Part shown: one piece after another, positions 1 through 7,113 of the stretch | Numbering within the stretch: position 1 is the stretch's first letter | How the letters are laid out: each line of letters starts with the position of its first letter | The notes under the pieces: model-generated | Database searches by the model: none | Told to the model about the DNA's origin: nothing | The model's input: the letters and a program-made list of their open reading frames with translations, nothing else | From: Thermoplasmata archaeon | GTDB lineage: Archaea; Thermoplasmatota; E2; DHVEG-1 | Direction of reading: 5' to 3' | Length of the DNA: 52,673 bases | Assembly (NCBI GenBank): GCA_014894395.1 | Contig: JADBLO010000072.1 | Location: forward strand, 1 to 52,673 | Made by a program: the position numbers and the translations under genes

Positions 1-35
1 GGTTTTTTCAAAGGACCATGAAAACAATTAGCTAG

Positions 36-104
36 CTAAACAAATACAAAAAATCAATTTTACAGAAAGCCTTTAAAGGAGAACTCACAGAGGCATCAGC
101 ATGA
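36..104 (+). pseudogene. hsdS: 3' end of a type I restriction specificity subunit gene (hsdS), partial or broken
   Basis: The reading frame that ends in TGA at 102-104 codes for a tail typical of HsdS C-termini: after LNKYKKS it reads ILQKAFKGELTEASA, the usual last helix of specificity subunits. The stop overlaps the hsdR start codon as ATGA, as expected for a translationally coupled hsdS-hsdR pair. Reading upstream, the frame meets TAG at 33-35, and the few codons before it do not look like HsdS. So either the gene is broken here or only a recombined tail remains; the window edge prevents deciding. HsdS would choose the DNA target of the enzyme. Confidence 0.55.
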
Positions 105-2419
105 ATGAAGATGAAACGAGAGCTGAACTGATTGATCCTAAGCTAAAAGAAAGCGGATGGGGCGTAATTGAAGGCTCTAAAATCAATAGAAATTTCCCAA
201 TTACTCTAGGCAGAATTCAAACAGGCAATATCAGAGCTAGTCCTATCAGAGCAGACTACGTACTATCATATAAAGGCCGTAAACTAGCAGTTATAGAAGC
301 TAAAAGTAATATTCAAGAAGTTGGTGAAGGAGTTGCACAAGCAAAAGAGTATGCTTTAAAATTATATTTAGAAACCACTTTTGCAACTAACGGTAAAGAA
401 ATATATCAAATCTGTATGGAAACTGGAAAAGAAGGTATAATAAAAAATTTTCCAACGCCCGAAGAATTATGGAATAAGACATTTCACATTCACAATGACT
501 GGAAAGAACGATTTGATGCAATTCCTAAGGGTGGAATTTACGAGCCTAGATTCTATCAAGAAATTGCAACAAATAAAGCTTTAGATGCTATTGCTGAAGG
601 AAAAAATCGATTACTGTTAACTCTTGCAACAGGTACAGGAAAAACCAATATAGCTTTTCAAATCTCTTGGAAACTTTTTCATGCACGTTGGAACTTACAA
701 CGAGATGGTACAAGAAGACCACGAATATTATTTCTTACAGATAGAAATATTCTAGCAGATCAAGCTTTTAATGAGTTCTCTGCATTCCCAGAAGATGCAT
801 TAGTCAGAATTAAACCAGATGAAATAAGAAAGAAAGGCTCCGTTCCAACAAATGGCAGTATATTTTTCACAATATTTCAAACTTTTATGTGTGGTCCAAA
901 TGATACTCCTTACTTTGGAGAATACCCTAAAGATTATTTTGATTTAATAATTATTGATGAATGTCATAGAGGCGGAGCAAACGATGAAGGAAATTGGCGA
1001 GGAATACTGGAATACTTCGCGCCTTCTGTTCAACTAGGTTTAACTGCCACTCCAAAACGAAAAGATAATGTTGATACGTACAGATATTTTGGAGAACCAC
1101 TGTATGTTTATTCATTAAAAGAAGGAATTAATGATGGTTTCTTAACTCCTTTTAAAGTGAGAAGAATTAAAACAACCTTGGACGATTATGTTTATACTTC
1201 TGATGATACGGTCATTGAAGGAGAAGTAGAAGTAGGAAAGATTTACCAAGAAGCAGACTTTAACAGAATAATTGAGATTAAAGAACGTGAAGCTAAAAGA
1301 GTAAAAATATTTTTATCAGAGATTAATCAAAATGAAAAAGCTATTGTTTTTTGTGCAACCCAAGATCATGCACTTGCTGTGAGAGATTTAATTAATCAAT
1401 TTAAAAAAAGTAAAGAACCAAATTATTGTGTACGTGTTACTGCTAATGATGGAAAACTTGGTGACCAATATTTAGCAGAGTTTAGAGATAATGAAAAAAC
1501 TATCCCCACAATTCTTACTACTTCGCAAAAGCTTTCAACAGGTGTTGATGCAAGAAATATTCGTAACATTATCTTAATGCGTCCAATTAACTCAATGATA
1601 GAATTTAAACAAATTGTTGGACGTGGTACTAGACTATTTGATGGAAAAGAATTTTTCACAATTTATGACTTTGTTGATGCATACCATCACTTTAGTGACC
1701 CGGAATGGGACGGTGAACCATTAGAACCTGAACCATCAACTAGACTAACGCTTACTGTAGTAAAAGATCAAACGCCTCCTTACGGCGAAGACTTGGAAGA
1801 TGAATCAAAAAAGAAGAAATTAAAAATAAAACTAGGAGATGGAAAAGAAAGAGAAATTCAACATATGATTCAAACATCATTTTGGAGCGCGGATGGAAAA
1901 CCAATTTCAGCAGAAGAATTTTTACATAACCTGTTTGGAAAATTACCTGAATTTTTTAAAAATGAAGATGAACTTCGTAAAATATGGTCAAATCCTATAA
2001 CAAGAAGAACCTTACTTGATAAACTGGCAGGCGCAGGTTATGGGATGAATGAATTGAAAACATTACAGCAGTTAATAAATGCAGAAAACAGTGATATATT
2101 TGATGTTTTAGAATATATTTCTTTTGCAATTAAACCAATTTCAAGAGGGGAAAGAGTTGCAAAAGCACAATTAAATATATTCAAATCATTAGACAATAAC
2201 CAAAAAGAATTTTTAGAATTTGTTTTATCCAAATACGTTGAAACAGGTATTGAAGAACTTGATCAAGAGAAACTACCTACTCTCCTAAAAATTAAATATT
2301 TTGCAATAAAGGATGCTACTGAATTGCTTGGCGGTGTTGATAGAATAAGAGCGACATTTATTAATTTCCAAAAGCATTTATTCCTTGCGTCATCCACGAC
2401 GTCAATCAACTCCCAATAA
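101..2419 (+). CDS. hsdR: Type I restriction enzyme R subunit (ATP-dependent translocase and nuclease)
   Basis: This 772-residue protein cuts unmodified DNA after ATP-driven translocation. The N-terminal nuclease domain shows the PD-(D/E)xK core as D52, E66 and K68. A superfamily 2 helicase follows, with Walker A ATGTGKT at 176-182, DECH at 286-289, TATP at 315-318 and a QIVGRGTR motif VI. The last 150 or so residues match the C-terminal domain of EcoEI-type R subunits. The length is typical of this shorter HsdR type. It starts inside the last codons of the hsdS tail. No hsdM is visible, so the methylase would lie to the left of the window. Its 3' end overlaps convergent radC by 18 bases. The frame looks intact. 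Confidence 0.93.
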   Translation: MNEDETRAELIDPKLKESGWGVIEGSKINRNFPITLGRIQTGNIRASPIRADYVLSYKGRKLAVIEAKSNIQEVGEGVAQAKEYALKLYLETTFATNGKEIYQICMETGKEGIIKNFPTPEELWNKTFHIHNDWKERFDAIPKGGIYEPRFYQEIATNKALDAIAEGKNRLLLTLATGTGKTNIAFQISWKLFHARWNLQRDGTRRPRILFLTDRNILADQAFNEFSAFPEDALVRIKPDEIRKKGSVPTNGSIFFTIFQTFMCGPNDTPYFGEYPKDYFDLIIIDECHRGGANDEGNWRGILEYFAPSVQLGLTATPKRKDNVDTYRYFGEPLYVYSLKEGINDGFLTPFKVRRIKTTLDDYVYTSDDTVIEGEVEVGKIYQEADFNRIIEIKEREAKRVKIFLSEINQNEKAIVFCATQDHALAVRDLINQFKKSKEPNYCVRVTANDGKLGDQYLAEFRDNEKTIPTILTTSQKLSTGVDARNIRNIILMRPINSMIEFKQIVGRGTRLFDGKEFFTIYDFVDAYHHFSDPEWDGEPLEPEPSTRLTLTVVKDQTPPYGEDLEDESKKKKLKIKLGDGKEREIQHMIQTSFWSADGKPISAEEFLHNLFGKLPEFFKNEDELRKIWSNPITRRTLLDKLAGAGYGMNELKTLQQLINAENSDIFDVLEYISFAIKPISRGERVAKAQLNIFKSLDNNQKEFLEFVLSKYVETGIEELDQEKLPTLLKIKYFAIKDATELLGGVDRIRATFINFQKHLFLASSTTSINSQ

Positions 2420-3088
2420 TCCTCCTTTTTCCTTCATACTTACATATCCTTGTTTTCCTATGATGATATGATCCAAAATACTGATCCCGATTATATCACC
2501 GGCGTTATATAACATCTTTGTAACTTCAATATCTGCAGCACTTGCCTCCGCCTCCCCGCTCGGATGGTTATGAACTAAAATAACCGCATGACAGCTTGCC
2601 TTCACCGCAGGGTTGAACACCTCCCGTGGATGAATGAGGCTCGCATCAAGGATCCCAACGGAAACAAGCGTCTCAGAGATTATCCGGTTCTTCGTATCAA
2701 GACACAGCGCGTAGAAATACTCTTTCTTCTTCTCCGCTAGCCTATCAGCAAAATAATGGTACACATCCTCCGCGCTCTGTATCTTTGTACTAAACCCCTG
2801 CACCTTGAGCCGGTTCGTCCGTCGGAACAGCTCAAACATCGCAGAAACCTTGAGTGCCTTGACCGTATCATCACCAAACGTCTTTGCAAGCTCAGGCAAC
2901 GACTGCTCCGCAAGATAGTTCAGATTCTGCTCCCGTAAAACCCGACGGGAACAATCGATGACGTTTTCTTCTTTGCTTCCGCGACCAAGCACGATAGCAA
3001 GCAGCTCAGCATCAGAGAGCACCTCAGGACCACCGCGTTTCAACCGAGCCCCCGGTCTCTCAAACCATGGCATCTCACGAATATTCAT
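2402..3088 (-). CDS. radC: RadC-family JAB-domain protein
   Basis: A 228-residue protein of the RadC family. The N-terminal helix-hairpin-helix-like part begins MNIREMPWFERPGARL and the C-terminal JAB/MPN metalloprotease-like domain holds HNHPSG at 173-178 followed by SAAD, with D186 completing the metal site. The historical link to recombination repair is disputed; RadC genes are common in mobile and defence islands. It is convergent with hsdR and overlaps it. Its 5' end (codons for PWFERPG) and upstream region are partly duplicated twice further right, between toxin-antitoxin genes, which suggests this locus was an insertion or recombination point. Higher GC than the neighbouring hsdR hints at a different origin. 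Confidence 0.9.
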   Translation of the reverse strand: MNIREMPWFERPGARLKRGGPEVLSDAELLAIVLGRGSKEENVIDCSRRVLREQNLNYLAEQSLPELAKTFGDDTVKALKVSAMFELFRRTNRLKVQGFSTKIQSAEDVYHYFADRLAEKKKEYFYALCLDTKNRIISETLVSVGILDASLIHPREVFNPAVKASCHAVILVHNHPSGEAEASAADIEVTKMLYNAGDIIGISILDHIIIGKQGYVSMKEKGGLLGVD

Positions 3089-3255
3089 GACTTCATTTCT
3101 CCCAGACTGTTACAATAGACCTAAGAAAATGAATTATTTATTCCTTCTTATATTTTTTGATTTTATCAGGATTAATCGTAAGAGACTATTCGTTGTTGTT
3201 TTGTTAATATAATAGACGGGACATAATACTTTCAGAGACCTCTGATAATTCCTTA
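3055..3255. repeat. Intergenic repeat, copy A (radC 5' end plus upstream region)
   Basis: This stretch covers the first codons of radC and its upstream DNA up to the promoter region of the VapBC pair. The portion from about 3130 to 3255 aligns with 4839-4966 (copy C) at roughly 80% identity by eye, including the identical block GACGGGACATAATACTTTCA at 3216-3235 and 4920-4939. The radC start part also matches copy B at 4036. Confidence 0.8.
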
Positions 3256-3340
3256 TAAGGAAAGATGACCATGCGTACGAAAAGGCTAGTGAAATCAATG
3301 GGTTCCAGAACAAAGGTTAAATATGTAAACGTAACATACA

Positions 3341-3354
3341 TATTACACGTAATA
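3341..3354. promoter_or_regulatory. Palindrome upstream of VapB-like gene, probable operator
   Basis: TATTACACGTAATA is a perfect 14-base palindrome 24 bases before the antitoxin start. A neighbouring ATGT...ACAT inverted pair lies just upstream. Type II antitoxins usually bind such sites in their own promoter, so autoregulation is inferred. Confidence 0.5.
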
Positions 3355-3377
3355 AACATAATGGACAGGTGATATGA

Positions 3378-3605
3378 ATGGTAAGCATGACCTTAGCAAT
3401 ACCTATAGAACTGAAAAAAGAAATGGAACTCTACCCGGAAATAAACTGGTCTGTCGTCGCCCGAACAGCGATACAACGAAAAATAAAGATCCTTCAGGAA
3501 ATGGACAAGCTTCTGTCAAAAAGTGAATTAACAGAAGAAGATACAATCCGAATAGGACGACAGATAAACAAAAAAGTCGCAAAAAAATATCGGGAAGAAG
3601 GATGA
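3378..3605 (+). CDS. VapB-like antitoxin, 75 aa
   Basis: A short basic protein (MVSMTLAIPIELKKEM...) with the pattern of archaeal VapB antitoxins: a beta strand MTLAIPIEL followed by helices such as NWSVVARTAIQRKIKIL that resemble a ribbon-helix-helix fold, then a charged tail expected to wrap the toxin. Its stop codon TGA (3603-3605) is immediately followed by the ATG of the PIN toxin, so the two are translationally coupled. A weak GGTGAT ribosome site precedes the ATG. A palindrome upstream suggests self-repression. Function is inferred from position and fold pattern. Confidence 0.8.
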   Translation: MVSMTLAIPIELKKEMELYPEINWSVVARTAIQRKIKILQEMDKLLSKSELTEEDTIRIGRQINKKVAKKYREEG

Positions 3606-4022
3606 ATGGAAGTCATCATCGATGCTAATATCTTCGTCGCTGCATTGCTAAAAAAGGGGGCAACCAGAAAATTACTCCTGAATGATGAGTTGGTTCTGTA
3701 CACCCCAGAATATGTCATCGAAGAAATCTTTGACCACCTACAGGAATTCGAAACGAAATCTCATCTCTCACGAATTTCACTCGAAGAACTCGTAAAAGTA
3801 CTAATCATTGAATCAAAGATGAACATCATTCCAAAAGACGAGCTGCGACCGTTTATCAAAAAAGCTGATGAAATAACACCGGACCCTGATGATGTAATGT
3901 ATTTTGCCGCTGCATTAAAACAAAACATAGGAATCTGGTCAAATGATAAGGAGATGAAAAAACAAAAAGTAATAAACGTGTATTCTACAAATGATTTGGT
4001 AAAACTATATGAATTTGTCTAG
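3606..4022 (+). CDS. vapC: PIN-domain toxin (VapC-like RNase)
   Basis: A 138-residue PIN-domain ribonuclease, the toxin of the pair with the preceding antitoxin. The acidic metal-binding residues are all visible: D6 in MEVIIDANIFVAALL, E40 in VIEEIF, D93/D95/D96 in PDPDDVMYF and D114 in WSNDKEM. Known VapC toxins cleave tRNA or rRNA and arrest growth until the antitoxin neutralises them; the actual target here is unknown. It belongs to the COG1569-like subgroup of PIN toxins often found in archaea. The frame is intact. Confidence 0.88.
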   Translation: MEVIIDANIFVAALLKKGATRKLLLNDELVLYTPEYVIEEIFDHLQEFETKSHLSRISLEELVKVLIIESKMNIIPKDELRPFIKKADEITPDPDDVMYFAAALKQNIGIWSNDKEMKKQKVINVYSTNDLVKLYEFV

Positions 4023-4035
4023 ATTCGTTCTTGCC

Positions 4036-4115
4036 GGTCTCTCAAACCATGGCATCTCCCAGACTTTCATACGACAGACCTAGGAAAATGTATTATTTAT
4101 TTCATCTTATATTTT
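4036..4115. repeat. Intergenic repeat, copy B (radC-start-like)
   Basis: CTCTCAAACCATGGCATCTC at 4042-4061 repeats the radC 5' region (the codons for PWFER on the minus strand), then CCCAGAC, GACCTA.GAAAATG and TTATTTATT blocks align with 3110-3150. Relative to radC about 24 bases that include the radC start codon are missing. It lies between the ends of vapC and the RelE-like toxin. Confidence 0.75.
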
Positions 4116-4180
4116 TCGAAAGAGAAAAAGAACAAAAAAAGACCCTGTTTCCAGGTAAAACCACTCCGTAGTATCCTGCC

Positions 4181-4462
4181 TTATTTGTAGATGGTGTCAT
4201 GATGGTCCAAATCATAGAATAAGACCGTATCAGACGCGTCATCATGTCGAAAGACCAGGACGAAATGTGAATCAATGTGAACCCGTCTGAGGTGTTGCAG
4301 TGGCGCCCGGAGATTCTTATAATGAGTCACCTCGTCACAGCTGAGAATCTCCTCCATCTTCTTTAAAAGAATCGAGTATCGCTTCTTGTCTTTTTTAAAA
4401 AGGATTTTCATCTTTTTCTTGAAACGCTCTTCAATAGAGTACTTACGCATGTTCGATTTCAT
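4181..4462 (-). CDS. RelE/ParE-family toxin
   Basis: A 93-residue basic protein with the RelE/ParE pattern: N-terminal helices rich in lysine (FKKKMKILFKKDKKRY), then the beta-sheet core with LRAPLQHLRRVHIDSHFVLVFRHD and the terminal DTVLFYDLDHHDTIY. RelE relatives are mRNA interferases acting on the ribosome; ParE relatives poison gyrase; which applies here cannot be read. It overlaps the end of the upstream antitoxin gene by 20 bases, typical of coupled toxin-antitoxin operons. A second ATG four codons in (at 4450) is an equally possible start. Confidence 0.82.
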   Translation of the reverse strand: MKSNMRKYSIEERFKKKMKILFKKDKKRYSILLKKMEEILSCDEVTHYKNLRAPLQHLRRVHIDSHFVLVFRHDDASDTVLFYDLDHHDTIYK

Positions 4463-4688
4463 CTCTTAACTGTTCAAGGGAGGAGTATTTCGTAAACTTT
4501 CCATGTTTCTCGATTTTTCTAATTTTTTCTATATACTCGGGTTTTAACTCAGGTTCTAAAAGTTTTTCTTCGTATTCTTCAGCCATACGCTCAATTGCTT
4601 GGCTTTTATCTTTCAGACCATACTTCGCCTTGAGAATATTCAACAAACGATTGGCTCTCTCATTAATATCGATAAAGGCTTGAACCAT
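4443..4688 (-). CDS. DUF2683-like antitoxin, ribbon-helix-helix
   Basis: An 81-residue protein MVQAFIDINERANRLLNILKAK... matching the archaeal DUF2683 antitoxin pattern: an RHH strand (VQAFIDI), two helices ending in KDKSQAIERMAEEYEEKLL, then an acidic, charged tail (YSSLEQLRDEIEHA) that would bind the RelE-like toxin encoded next. It is the first gene of the pair. A perfect 9+9 inverted repeat 18-40 bases before the start fits its own operator. Confidence 0.8.
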   Translation of the reverse strand: MVQAFIDINERANRLLNILKAKYGLKDKSQAIERMAEEYEEKLLEPELKPEYIEKIRKIEKHGKFTKYSSLEQLRDEIEHA

Positions 4689-4705
4689 TCATGTCACCTT
4701 AATAC

Positions 4706-4728
4706 AATATTAATACGGCATTAATATT
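4706..4728. promoter_or_regulatory. Perfect inverted repeat, probable operator/promoter of the RelE-antitoxin operon
   Basis: AATATTAAT, spacer ACGGC, ATTAATATT: nine paired bases each side. It sits where the archaeal TATA box of the minus-strand antitoxin gene should be, so binding of the antitoxin would directly block TBP. Confidence 0.6.
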
Positions 4729-4793
4729 TATAATTTTCTGCGATTCCCTCGAAAAGAACCAACCACAACCTTATCTTCCAATACTAATCCTTC

Positions 4794-4966
4794 GGTCTCT
4801 CACACCATGGAATCTCCCAGACGTTCATAGAAAAGAGAACTATTTATTTATACTTATATTTTTTGTTTTTATCAGATTTAATCATAAGAGAATATTCATT
4901 TTGGTTTTGTTAATATATTAGACGGGACATAATACTTTCAACGACCTCCAAGAATTGTATATAAAT
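4794..4966. repeat. Intergenic repeat, copy C
   Basis: The left part CGGTCTCTCACACCATGGAA repeats the radC 5' region; the rest aligns with 3130-3255. The stretch from 4839 onward differs at about 21 of 127 positions from copy A. It ends at a TATA-like TGTATATAAA (4957-4966) ahead of the DUF5678-protease pair, so it may serve as that pair's promoter region. Confidence 0.78.
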
Positions 4967-5035
4967 AATGCCAGTCATGCCTGCATTGAAAAAGAATATA
5001 AGTATCACCAAATATAGTATCAAAGGAGAAGAGAC

Positions 5036-5212
5036 ATGAAAAAGAAAAGAACATTGAACAAATACCTAGGTAAATGGGTATTACTCGATAAAGAGAATCA
5101 GGTGATCTACGCAAGCGACAATGTCGCTGACGTGGTTGAAAAGGGAAGAGAATACCCATACAACGAAGTCTCTATCGGAAAAAAATTAGACCCGGGATCT
5201 TGCTTCTTTTAG
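5036..5212 (+). CDS. DUF5678-like small protein, 58 aa
   Basis: A short gene with a good ribosome site (GGAG ten bases before ATG). The product, from LGKWVLLDKENQVIYASDN through VADVVEKGREYP to a short C-terminal tail, follows the DUF5678 pattern: a W-V-hydrophobic strand, a turn, a strand ending YAS, and a helix. Such proteins are commonly encoded directly before a retropepsin-like aspartic protease, as here, with a 4-base gap to the next ATG. Function is unknown; a toxin-antitoxin-like or inhibitor-protease relationship is only a guess. Confidence 0.65.
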   Translation: MKKKRTLNKYLGKWVLLDKENQVIYASDNVADVVEKGREYPYNEVSIGKKLDPGSCFF

Positions 5213-5216
5213 CACT

Positions 5217-5636
5217 ATGCCACATTCGACTTTGTTAAAATTTACTTTTCAGTATGACGAAAAAAGCATGATACCCCTTATCCCCGTTAACTTTTTTTAC
5301 AAAGATGGCACACCTACCCAACCGTTTCAAGATGCAGTCCTGGATTCCGGTGCAAACCAAATAACAATTCCAAAAGCACTCGCCGATATTTTAGGGCTAA
5401 AACTAGCCCCTAGATCAGGTCCTGCTCAAACAGCTGCCGGAGAATCCCAAGCGTTCACAGCAACAGCTAATTTCAATCTAGGACAGGGTGGCAGGGTCGT
5501 CTAATACACAGGCACTGAAATTTGTGTCATGGAGAAATGTCCAGCAATTCTTATTGGAATACAGCCGGTGTTCCAAGATTATAACGTCACCATTAAGGCG
5601 TATAAGAACACCTGCATCCTTGAACCAAAAGAATAA
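5217..5636 (+). pseudogene. Retropepsin-like aspartic protease with an in-frame stop
   Basis: The frame opens at ATG 5217, has the clan AA aspartic protease motif VLDSGANQITIPKALADILG with DSG at residues 43-45, and stops at TAA 5502-5504 after 95 residues. The same frame, without any shift, continues to TAA 5634-5636 and the continuation (CPAILIGIQPVFQDYNVTIK, then KNTCILEP) looks like the C-terminal half of the same family. A single base change can therefore explain the truncation of a protein of about 139 residues. It is a pseudogene, a sequencing error, or, less likely, read-through. It follows the DUF5678 gene as a pair. Confidence 0.75.
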
Positions 5637-5639
5637 ATT

Positions 5640-5765
5640 AATTATTCACATATTTTTTGATTTACATCTCCAGAACAGAATGTTTTATTTCCTTCGTTAT
5701 TTTTAATATAATATACGGAACATAATACTTTTAATGGCCTCCCCAATCAGGATTTATAAGGATGG
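5640..5765. repeat. Intergenic repeat, copy D (diverged)
   Basis: Shares ATATTTTTTGATTT, TTAATATAATA.ACGG.ACATAATACTTT and ATTTATAAGGA-type blocks with copies A and C, but lacks the radC-start part. It lies before the nucleotidyltransferase operon. The fall in similarity makes it the oldest or a partial copy. Confidence 0.6.
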
Positions 5766-5855
5766 AACACCCTGCACTCTTGATAGACAATGGGAGGTAA
5801 ACAAAAATGTTTAAATATATGAATTATATAAACTTATATAATAGGCAGAAACAAC

Positions 5856-6113
5856 ATGACCACCATCATCCACTACCCAACACTCGATACCATCCTCATG
5901 GTTGAGGAGGCGATCCAACACATGAACTACCCAAAGAAAACAGAGCTCTGGAAGGCACTCCCAAAGAAGATGATGTACCAAACCTTCTGCCTCATCATAG
6001 ACTACCTTGAAACCTCAGGAAAAATCATGATCGACAACGACGGAAGAGTAGTCTGGACATGGAACCCGGAGATGATAAAAAAGATACGTGCGTCTCGGGT
6101 GAGACTTCGATGA
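5856..6113 (+). CDS. Small winged-helix-like protein upstream of nucleotidyltransferase
   Basis: An 85-residue protein. Helices (TILMVEEAIQHM, KTELWKALPKKMMYQTFCLIIDYLETSGKI) followed by a short two-strand wing (IMIDNDGRVVWTW) look like a winged helix-turn-helix. Its stop overlaps the next gene's start as ATGA. Together with the following nucleotidyltransferase this resembles the antitoxin/regulator half of an AbiE- or MNT-type module, but the family was not recognised. AT-rich TATA-like sequence lies at 5809-5840. Confidence 0.6.
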   Translation: MTTIIHYPTLDTILMVEEAIQHMNYPKKTELWKALPKKMMYQTFCLIIDYLETSGKIMIDNDGRVVWTWNPEMIKKIRASRVRLR

Positions 6114-6745
6114 GAAAAAACACAATAAAAAATGATATAGTGGAACGAGATTCTCACCTAAGAGAAAAAATGAGATTTATTGACAAAACCACTCTTGAAA
6201 TCGACAGGGAATTATCTGATCTCGATCGATTAGCCTTTGAATTCACCACAATCCTTCAGAACTATACACCGTATGTGATTGTCAGTGGGTATGTCTCTAT
6301 TCTTTTAGGAAGAGCACGGGCAAGCGAAGATATCGACATCATCATCCCAAAGATTTCATTCCCCAAACTAAAAAAATTGGTATACGAACTCAAAGAGAAA
6401 GGATTCTATGGTATCAATGAAGAAAAAGACAGTGATATCTTTGCGTGTCTCAGTGAAGGTATCGCGGTCCGATTCGCAAAACAAAACACCATGATCCCCA
6501 ACATCGAAATGAAGTGGGCAAAAAACAACATCGATGACCTTGTATTACAAAACACCATCAAGGTAATCCTTCCACACGGAACCCTGCTCGTCTCCCAGCT
6601 TGAACTACAAATCGCGTTCAAAGAAATAGTACTGAAATCACCAAAGGATAGAGAAGACGCACGCCACCTACAAAAAGTCGCCGAAGGGTATTTAGATAAA
6701 AAATTACTACAACACTACAAGGAGATCTTGCGTGAGTTTCATTAA
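6110..6745 (+). CDS. Nucleotidyltransferase-fold protein (AbiEii/MNT-like)
   Basis: About 211 residues when started at ATG 6110, which overlaps the upstream stop as ATGA; a longer upstream start at 6059 is possible but would run far into the previous gene. The polymerase-beta nucleotidyltransferase signature is clear: VSGYVSILLGRARASEDIDI with the acidic pair D75 and D77. Members of this superfamily act as toxins or antitoxins by adding nucleotides to tRNA or proteins. Middle gene of a three-gene operon with a small wHTH protein and a 65-residue protein. The exact subfamily is not recognised. Confidence 0.72.
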   Translation: MRKNTIKNDIVERDSHLREKMRFIDKTTLEIDRELSDLDRLAFEFTTILQNYTPYVIVSGYVSILLGRARASEDIDIIIPKISFPKLKKLVYELKEKGFYGINEEKDSDIFACLSEGIAVRFAKQNTMIPNIEMKWAKNNIDDLVLQNTIKVILPHGTLLVSQLELQIAFKEIVLKSPKDREDARHLQKVAEGYLDKKLLQHYKEILREFH

Positions 6746-6929
6746 GGAAAACCAAAAAGAACGATTCCGTTTCATTGACCAATGGGCTGAATACATCCGT
6801 ACCCATGATGACAAAGAATGGTCACAACAACAAAATGTGATTATCAATTCCTGTGTACGAACCGCTTCCATGACAAAAGAACAGTACCTCGCGATGAAAG
6901 GAAAACAAAAACGTCGACCACAATCATAG
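6732..6929 (+). CDS. Hypothetical 65-aa protein, third gene of nucleotidyltransferase operon
   Basis: Starts with GTG at 6732, overlapping the nucleotidyltransferase end by 14 bases, and has a good AAGGAG ribosome site 7 bases upstream, which supports it as real. The product is hydrophilic and basic (SFIKENQKERFRFIDQWAEY, ending KGKQKRRPQS). No domain recognised. Size and coupling fit an accessory or antidote protein of the module. Confidence 0.55.
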   Translation: MSFIKENQKERFRFIDQWAEYIRTHDDKEWSQQQNVIINSCVRTASMTKEQYLAMKGKQKRRPQS

Positions 6930-7113
6930 GTGTTTGATTTAGTGAGCGCTCGAGCAGTATGTTATTGATTTCTTCCTATATCGCACTAAAGGCAGTAATT
7001 TCTTATTAATCCTGCTTTCTTAGATATCCAAAATGCTTCTGCGGAGTGTTCTCTGCCGTCACGTTTTTAAAAGAACTGATGCTTCTATGATTGTAAGAAA
7101 AGGGGGTGTCAAA

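Noticed and set aside
33-35. TAG in the hsdS frame read as pyrrolysine
   Set aside because: Residues upstream of TAG do not look like HsdS, so read-through would not restore the protein; no pylTBCD genes are visible.
5502-5504. Programmed read-through of the protease TAA
   Set aside because: TAA is the least read-through codon and no recoding structure is seen; mutation or error is simpler.
3055-5765. CRISPR array
   Set aside because: The repeats are long, diverged and separated by whole genes; no short regular repeat-spacer pattern exists anywhere in the window.
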